From assembly GCA_021323815.1 (NCBI GenBank), contig JAJPKG010000477.1, forward strand, positions 1 to 9,971: DNA of 9,971 nucleotides, in the 5' to 3' direction. The translations under genes and the position numbers were made by a program. The stretch comes from Pseudomonadota bacterium. GTDB taxonomy: Bacteria; Chloroflexota; Ktedonobacteria; Ktedonobacterales; JACDGC01. Positions 6,389 through 9,971 of this stretch are shown here, piece by piece. Positions within the stretch are counted from its first letter, which is position 1, and the number at the start of each line of letters is the position of its first letter. Under the pieces are notes generated by a model. It was not told the origin of the DNA. It saw only the letters and a list, made by a program, of their open reading frames with translations, and made no database searches.

Positions 6389-6943
6389 CTAGCTCTTCTT
6401 GATCACTTCACCCTCGATCGTGATCTTCACCTGCTCGCCGACCAGCACGCCGCCGGTTTCCAGCGCGACGTTCCATTCCAGGCCGAAATCTTTGCGATTG
6501 ATGCTGGTGGTGGCGGTGAAGCCGGCGACTTCCTGGCCATAGGGAGTCTTGCCCTGGCCGCTGAGTTCCGTCTTCAGTTCCACCGAGCGCGTGACGCCGT
6601 GCATGGTGAGATCGCCGATGACAGTGAGATGATTGGCGTCTTCGGAGACAACTTTGGTGCTTTTGAACGTGATGGTGGGATATTTTTCCACATCGAAGAA
6701 ATCAGGCGATTTCAGGTGTGCGTCGCGTTGCTCGTCGCGCGTATCCACGCTGGCTGTCGCGATGGTTACGTCCACCACAGACTTGGTGTAATCGTTCATA
6801 TCAGTGACGATGGTACCTTTCACGTCGGTGAAACGGCCCTTGACCGTCGAAACCATCATATGGCGGACGGCGAATTCGACCGTCGTGTGTTTGGGATCGA
6901 TCTCCCAGGTTACCTGGTTGGTTTGGGTTTGTGGCGTTGCCAT
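6389..6943 (-). CDS. YceI-family protein (lipocalin-like isoprenoid-binding fold)
   Basis: A 184-residue protein that matches the YceI family end to end. Visible signatures are WEIDPKHTTVEFAVRHMMVS (residues 13-32), DTRDEQRDAHLKSPDFFDVE (67-86) followed by KYPTITFKS, GDLTMHGVTR (110-119), INRKDFGLEWN (148-158) and the closing strand VGEQVKITIEGEV. Family members form a beta-barrel that binds polyprenyl or similar hydrophobic molecules, and are often induced by stress, base or organic acids; the ligand here is unknown. Unlike E. coli YceI it has no signal peptide, so it should be cytoplasmic, as is common outside Proteobacteria. The ATG at 6943 has an excellent ribosome site, GGGAGG, seven bases upstream. 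It has a leader of about 105 bases with a hairpin, and a palindrome over its -10 box, suggesting tight regulation as a single gene. Confidence 0.95.
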   Translation of the reverse strand: MATPQTQTNQVTWEIDPKHTTVEFAVRHMMVSTVKGRFTDVKGTIVTDMNDYTKSVVDVTIATASVDTRDEQRDAHLKSPDFFDVEKYPTITFKSTKVVSEDANHLTVIGDLTMHGVTRSVELKTELSGQGKTPYGQEVAGFTATTSINRKDFGLEWNVALETGGVLVGEQVKITIEGEVIKKS

Positions 6944-7007
6944 GATATGCCTCCCGCGAATTGGAATGGTGTGTTCTTCAGGTGTTGCGGCGTGCGGTTG
7001 CCTGCAC

Positions 7008-7036
7008 GATGCAGAATCTGTTTTTTATTCTGCATC
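7008..7036 (-). promoter_or_regulatory. Hairpin in the YceI mRNA leader
   Basis: GATGCAGAAT (7008-7017) and ATTCTGCATC (7027-7036) form a perfect 10-base inverted repeat. The 9-base loop is A-rich on the transcript strand. It falls early in the predicted leader, about 15-45 bases after the inferred start, and about 65 bases before the ATG. There is no U-tract after it, so it is not an obvious attenuator. A second pairing, GCATC/GATGC (7032-7036 with 7040-7044), competes for part of the same bases. It could stabilise the mRNA, switch between folds or be a second DNA operator. Confidence 0.45.
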
Positions 7037-7056
7037 AGCGATGCCGCTCTGATAGG

Positions 7057-7086
7057 AGTTTAGCACTAAACTATCGCGGGATGCAA
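7057..7086 (-). promoter_or_regulatory. YceI promoter with overlapping palindromic operator
   Basis: On the minus strand TTGCAT (7086-7081) is followed after 18 bases by TAAACT (7062-7057), with TGC as an extended -10. The -10 is one arm of the 16-base inverted repeat AGTTTAGTGCTAAACT (7072-7057; 7-base arms, two-base centre). A protein bound there would block RNA polymerase. The short, A/T-rich, closely spaced arms are of the kind used by MarR-family repressors, but no such gene is in the window, so the regulator is unknown. A start near 7050 gives a leader of about 105 bases. Confidence 0.55.
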
Positions 7087-7115
7087 GAGCTGGCGCAAGA
7101 TTTCAGAAAATGAAG

Positions 7116-7958
7116 TTATGCCATCATGTTTTGATAGACCCGCGACTGCGCCCACGTCATGATCTCAGAAGCACGTACCACTGCTAGGGGATGCGTCAGG
7201 AACGTCGTCTGCAAAAGTTTATAGAGATTGTCCAGCAGATCGTTATCCAGTTCCTTGAAGGCGTTAGCCTGGGCGAGAAACTCCATGTAATCGTGCTGCT
7301 CGTTCACCGCGCCGCCGGCAAGCTTCATCATCACCTGCACCATGATCTGCGGATCCTGGCAGGTCAGCAAGCCGAAGCGGTCGCCGGTCAGCTCGCTGGC
7401 GCGGCTCCAGCGGAAAAGTGCCATGCGCAGTGCCATGATGGCGACGCCCGCGCCGGGGAAATTGCGCAGTCCCATTTCCAGTAATGGATGGATGAGATAT
7501 GCCATTGTGGTGTACAAGCAATGCCCGCTGAGGATATGGCCAATCTCATGACCGATGACGGCCAACAACTGATCGTCGTTCATCCCGTCCACACTGGCGC
7601 TGTGGAGCATGATGAACGGTTTCGTATTGCCATAGGTATAGGCATTGAGGATGGGATGTTGCGTCACGTAAATCTCGGCGGGTTCGTCCACGCCCAGGAT
7701 GCGATTCGCCTCATTGAATAGATACCACACGCGCGGGAACTGGCGCGACGATACCTTCACGCTGCTGGAAATATTTTGCACGTAGAGAATCCGCTCCCAG
7801 CCATGCTGAATAATGAAGCTGATCAATTGGTCGAGCAGCGGAATGCGTTTGAGCGCGTCCAGCGCCATGCGGTCTTCGGGATGTTGAATGGCCTCCCATG
7901 CGGTGCCCTTGAACGATCGACGGGCGCGCACTAAGGTGGTTTCCGGCTCTGGTTGCAT
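7116..7958 (-). CDS. M48-family zinc metallopeptidase
   Basis: A 280-residue protein. The zinc site is HEIGH at residues 137-141 with catalytic E138; the likely third ligand is E189 in ASELTGDRFG, spaced as in M48 enzymes. A late THPLAVVRASEI (255-266) matches the family's HP...R element. Ahead of the active site, VTQHPILNAYTYG and PFIMLHSASVDGMNDDQLLAV give the usual M48 edge strand and helix. M48 members include HtpX and Ste24-type proteases, but this one lacks their N-terminal membrane helices. One hydrophobic stretch (about 150-182) follows the HEIGH helix and may sit at the membrane. Its substrate is unknown; envelope protein quality control is a family-based guess. The frame can start at GTG 7979 or ATG 7976, but the ATG at 7958 has AGGGGA nine bases or so upstream and is preferred. 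It lies 88 bases after the small membrane protein gene with its own -10 element. Confidence 0.92.
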   Translation of the reverse strand: MQPEPETTLVRARRSFKGTAWEAIQHPEDRMALDALKRIPLLDQLISFIIQHGWERILYVQNISSSVKVSSRQFPRVWYLFNEANRILGVDEPAEIYVTQHPILNAYTYGNTKPFIMLHSASVDGMNDDQLLAVIGHEIGHILSGHCLYTTMAYLIHPLLEMGLRNFPGAGVAIMALRMALFRWSRASELTGDRFGLLTCQDPQIMVQVMMKLAGGAVNEQHDYMEFLAQANAFKELDNDLLDNLYKLLQTTFLTHPLAVVRASEIMTWAQSRVYQNMMA

Positions 7959-8002
7959 GCTCTTTCCCCTTTTCATCACAGAAACGAACCATCATGAGCA
8001 AC

Positions 8003-8011
8003 ACTATAGCA
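8003..8011 (-). promoter_or_regulatory. Extended -10 promoter for the M48 peptidase gene
   Basis: On the minus strand TGCTATAGT has a 5/6 -10 box (TATAGT, 8008-8003) with a TGN extension; no -35 box is visible, only a polypyrimidine run (8012-8040, minus strand). A start near 7996 gives a leader of about 38 bases to the ATG at 7958. It lets the peptidase be expressed apart from the zinc-ribbon operon upstream. Confidence 0.45.
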
Positions 8012-8046
8012 GGGGAACGGGAAAAAAGAAAGGGGGGCAAAGGCAA

Positions 8047-8175
8047 TTAATCGGGGTCGCTTTGTTGCCGTTCTTCTTTGGTCATCTGGCGATTGATATA
8101 AAACGCCACAACCAAGAAGCCGCCGGAAAGAAACACCACGGAGCAGAGGCCCAGCGTGATCAGAATATCGCGCAT
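8047..8175 (-). CDS. Small single-pass membrane protein, 42 residues
   Basis: Starts MRDILITLGLCSVVFLSGGF and ends KEERQQSDPD. One hydrophobic helix (about residues 4-27) is followed by a short charged tail, so it should be a single-pass membrane protein; by the positive-inside rule the Arg/Lys-bearing C-terminal tail is probably cytoplasmic, though R2 makes this uncertain. Its ATG shares the A of the zinc-ribbon gene's TGA (TGATG), a strong sign of translational coupling and of a real gene. It ends with TAA 88 bases before the peptidase ATG. I do not recognise the family. It may assist or anchor with the zinc-ribbon membrane protein made just before it. It is below the length cutoff of many gene finders. 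Confidence 0.7.
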   Translation of the reverse strand: MRDILITLGLCSVVFLSGGFLVVAFYINRQMTKEERQQSDPD

Positions 8176-9017
8176 CACGATGCCTGTACGGTAAACTGAT
8201 CAGTGTAGGCGACCGCGTTATTCCAGCGCACCACCAGCACGCCATGCCCAATCGCCGTCGGATCCTGGAGTTGCAGATCGAAGTAGCCTTGCACCCCGGC
8301 GCTGTTTTTCACGGGAAGGCTATATTCGTATGTGTTACTCGCTGTGCCCAGGCACCATTCGGCTGTCAGGGTAGCGCGCTGATTACTGATCACGGTGAAG
8401 GTGAAATAGATGGTTTGATTGACCTTAAACGTGTTCGTCGAATCAATGGGCGCGAAGTTTTTGTGCTTGATGTCTTTCAATCCCGTCGTCAACTGGGGAT
8501 TCAGAAGGTTATGGGCGGCTGTAGGATCAACGGTGGGAACACCGCATCCCGCCGTCTGGCTGTTGAGGCCCCCGCCCGAAGTTGACTTATTGTTTCCCAT
8601 GGCGTGGGCATAGGCGAAGATGCCCAGCGACATCAGGCACACCAGCGCGACCACCACGCCGGCCACCCAGCGGCTCAATCGCCGGCCACCGTGTTTTTTG
8701 GTAGGTTGCGAGATCTGGTACGGTGGCAGGCCATAGGGCAACATGCCGGAAAAATCGCTATTATAGGACGGCGTGTCGTGGGTATAGAGCGACGGCGGCG
8801 GTGGCGCGCTCAGCGCGTGATCGTCAAAATGCTGGTAAGGACTGGTGGGCGGCGCGCGGAAGGTCTCGGACCAATTATCCCCAGAGGGCGGCACGGGATC
8901 AGGAAGCAACGCGACATCCGCCCGTTTTGCCGAATAACCCGGCGGCACAGGCGTGCCACAGCGCAAACAGACCGAAACACCCTCGGTTAATGATTGTCCG
9001 CATCCGGCGCATTGCAT
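8175..9017 (-). CDS. Zinc-ribbon protein with one transmembrane helix and an extracellular domain
   Basis: A 280-residue protein. It opens with a zinc ribbon whose ligands are C3, C6, C17 and C20 (MQCAGCGQSL...CLRCGTPVPPG). A Pro/Ser/Tyr-rich, low-complexity linker runs to about residue 108. A basic stretch (KKHGGRRLSR) then leads into one transmembrane helix (about 117-137). The rest (about 140-280) is a probable extracellular beta-rich domain with two cysteines (C158, C222) that could form a disulfide. The basic side facing the N-terminus puts the zinc ribbon inside and the C-terminal domain outside. Proteins with this layout are common in Ktedonobacteria-like Chloroflexota and have no assigned role. 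A sensor or envelope-stress role is only a guess. The ATG at 9017 is chosen because the earlier ATG at 9077 falls in the promoter and because the ribbon begins right after it. The gene is translationally coupled to the small membrane protein downstream. Confidence 0.88.
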   Translation of the reverse strand: MQCAGCGQSLTEGVSVCLRCGTPVPPGYSAKRADVALLPDPVPPSGDNWSETFRAPPTSPYQHFDDHALSAPPPPSLYTHDTPSYNSDFSGMLPYGLPPYQISQPTKKHGGRRLSRWVAGVVVALVCLMSLGIFAYAHAMGNNKSTSGGGLNSQTAGCGVPTVDPTAAHNLLNPQLTTGLKDIKHKNFAPIDSTNTFKVNQTIYFTFTVISNQRATLTAEWCLGTASNTYEYSLPVKNSAGVQGYFDLQLQDPTAIGHGVLVVRWNNAVAYTDQFTVQAS

Positions 9018-9059
9018 AGGCGACGTTACCTTTCGGTGTGCAGGCGTACTTTCACCTAC

Positions 9060-9094
9060 ATATACAGTATATCGCATGCCGCGCCGAATGCCAA
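9060..9094 (-). promoter_or_regulatory. Promoter for the zinc-ribbon gene, with a palindrome over the -10
   Basis: On the minus strand TTGGCA (9094-9089), a 17-base spacer and TATACT (9071-9066): both boxes match consensus at 5 of 6 positions, the best promoter in the window. A start near 9059 gives a 42-base leader to the ATG at 9017. The -10 sits in the 13-base odd palindrome ATATACAGTATAT (9060-9072), which could be an operator or a chance product of the AT-rich box. Confidence 0.65.
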
Positions 9095-9147
9095 GAGCAA
9101 GATGCCCCGCGCCTTACGATTTCTTTACCGATAAGGTCGTCATCCGT

Positions 9148-9971
9148 TCAGAGCGGCGGCCAGGCGGGATAGTCCGACTGGGTGGCGACGCGCGCCTCGA
9201 TGGCTGCCATCAGCGCCAGCACCAGCTCATCCTGCCAGTGACGCGCCACTACCTGCACGCCCAGTGGCAACCCTGCGCTCCCTCGCTCGACTTTCAGCGC
9301 CATCTTCTCTACCGCATCTCGGCTGCCAGGACGATCGCTTTCCTCGCCCGCTCGCACACGCGTCACGGGCACCACGCCGCCCGGCATGCCCAGCAAATTA
9401 TAGAGCATGCTGTAACTGGCGGCCAGCGGCACTTTCGTCGTCGCGCCGTGCGTCAGCGCGGGCAACGCGTGGGGCGGGCAGATGATCGCGTCGTAGCGCC
9501 CGGCATCCAGCGCGGCCAGGAAGCGCGCCCGATAGGCCGCCCGCTGTTTTAGCAATCCCCAATAGCCATCCGCCGAATAGGGGCGAATGTGCCTGACCAT
9601 CATGGCGTCGCGCTTTTGCCCCTGCGATTCCAGCAGGCGCATCACGGCGGGCCGCAATCCATTGGGCAAACTGGCCGCCTGGAAGAGCGCGGCGATCTGC
9701 GGCGTTTGCTTCTCGCCCTTCAGGATGCGCTTGAAGCCCGCACCAGCGTCGGCCCCCAGCAGTGCCACGAAAAGTGCCATGCCCTCTGTGACATCCGGCG
9801 GGGACCATTCTTCCACCGTTGCGCCGGCATCGCGCAGGGCGTCTGCTGCCTCGCGCACGGCGCGGCGCACGCCTGGACTGGCGGGGAAGAAGCCGTCGTC
9901 GGTATACATGGCCACGCGCTTGCCCGCGACGGAAATCTGCGCCGGATCGCGCCAGGGTACCGGCGGGATCA
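9148..9971 (-). CDS. Amidase-signature family hydrolase, partial (C-terminal 273 residues)
   Basis: The frame is open from the right edge to a TGA at 9150-9148. The visible part is the C-terminal half of an amidase-signature enzyme: PPVPWRDPAQISVAGKRVAM then YTDDGFFPASPGVRRAVREA, the mid-protein segment typical of the family, IICPPHALPALTHGAT, YNLLGMPGGVVPVTRV, and LPLGVQVVARHWQDELVL near the end. The catalytic Ser-Ser-Lys and glycine/serine-rich signature lie beyond the window, so activity cannot be judged. The MPGGVVPVTRV...GLPLGVQVVAR pattern resembles fatty-acid-amide-hydrolase-like members more than GatA, so a role in tRNA amidation is unlikely. It would hydrolyse an amide bond of an unknown substrate. 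A GTG at 9915 could be mistaken for a start, but the family-like sequence continues upstream of it. The gap to the zinc-ribbon gene is 130 bases and holds that gene's promoter; no terminator was seen. Confidence 0.9.
   Translation of the reverse strand, partial: IPPVPWRDPAQISVAGKRVAMYTDDGFFPASPGVRRAVREAADALRDAGATVEEWSPPDVTEGMALFVALLGADAGAGFKRILKGEKQTPQIAALFQAASLPNGLRPAVMRLLESQGQKRDAMMVRHIRPYSADGYWGLLKQRAAYRARFLAALDAGRYDAIICPPHALPALTHGATTKVPLAASYSMLYNLLGMPGGVVPVTRVRAGEESDRPGSRDAVEKMALKVERGSAGLPLGVQVVARHWQDELVLALMAAIEARVATQSDYPAWPPL

Noticed and set aside
6095..7063. A 322-codon plus-strand frame covering the pseudogene and YceI regions
   Set aside because: It is antisense to a clear YceI gene and to a recognisable amidohydrolase remnant, and its translation shows no family motifs.
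7059..7067. Resemblance of TTAGCACT to half of the CIRCE heat-shock element
   Set aside because: CIRCE needs a second half nine bases away (GAGTGCTAA), which is absent; the local symmetry is a different, closely spaced palindrome.
9148..9915. GTG at 9915 as the start of a 255-residue protein
   Set aside because: The family-like sequence of an amidase continues without a stop upstream of it to the window edge, so the gene is truncated by the window rather than short.

Overview
The window looks like ordinary chromosome from a moderately high-GC bacterium. The best guess is Chloroflexota, of a Ktedonobacteria-like type. This rests on family resemblance: an Eis-like GNAT protein, a zinc-ribbon/one-TM/extracellular-domain protein, a YceI protein and an M48 peptidase without an N-terminal membrane anchor are a familiar mix there. 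It is inference, not proof. Every gene I can support lies on the minus strand; the many plus-strand open frames are shadows of the real genes. No tRNA, rRNA, CRISPR array, phage or insertion sequence was seen.

Layout from left to right (transcription runs right to left). 1-524: N-terminal half of a GNAT acetyltransferase, cut by the window edge. 571-1326: GtrA-family membrane protein with a long soluble N-terminal tail and its own promoter. 1437-2309: PP2C-type protein phosphatase. 2442-2480: intrinsic terminator. 2500-3915: orphan response regulator of the NtrC type (receiver, AAA+, HTH) with an altered sigma-54 contact loop. 4134-4165: terminator. 4194-5678: NAD(P)-dependent aldehyde dehydrogenase. 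5679-6069: non-coding stretch with the dehydrogenase promoter, a palindrome, a strong terminator and small inverted repeats. 6070-6340: decayed amidohydrolase-2 gene lacking its 5' end and its middle. 6389-6943: YceI protein preceded by a palindrome over its -10 box and a hairpin leader. 7116-7958: M48 metallopeptidase. 8047-8175: small membrane protein absent from standard ORF lists, overlapping the stop codon of the zinc-ribbon gene. 8175-9017: zinc-ribbon membrane protein. 9148-9971: C-terminal half of an amidase-signature enzyme, cut by the right edge.

The transcription units are short. Terminators and promoters separate the regulator, the dehydrogenase and the YceI gene. Zinc-ribbon protein and small membrane protein form a coupled pair, with the peptidase just downstream on its own promoter. 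Phosphatase, GtrA protein and acetyltransferase may be read together, with an extra promoter before GtrA. Five of the predicted promoters share an extended -10 element of the form TGNTAnnnT. The genes do not form one obvious pathway; the window reads as housekeeping, signalling and envelope functions. I found no convincing new multi-gene system. The items most worth checking are the regulator with the variant GAFTGA loop, the YceI operator/leader, the internally deleted amidohydrolase and the coupled 42-residue membrane protein.
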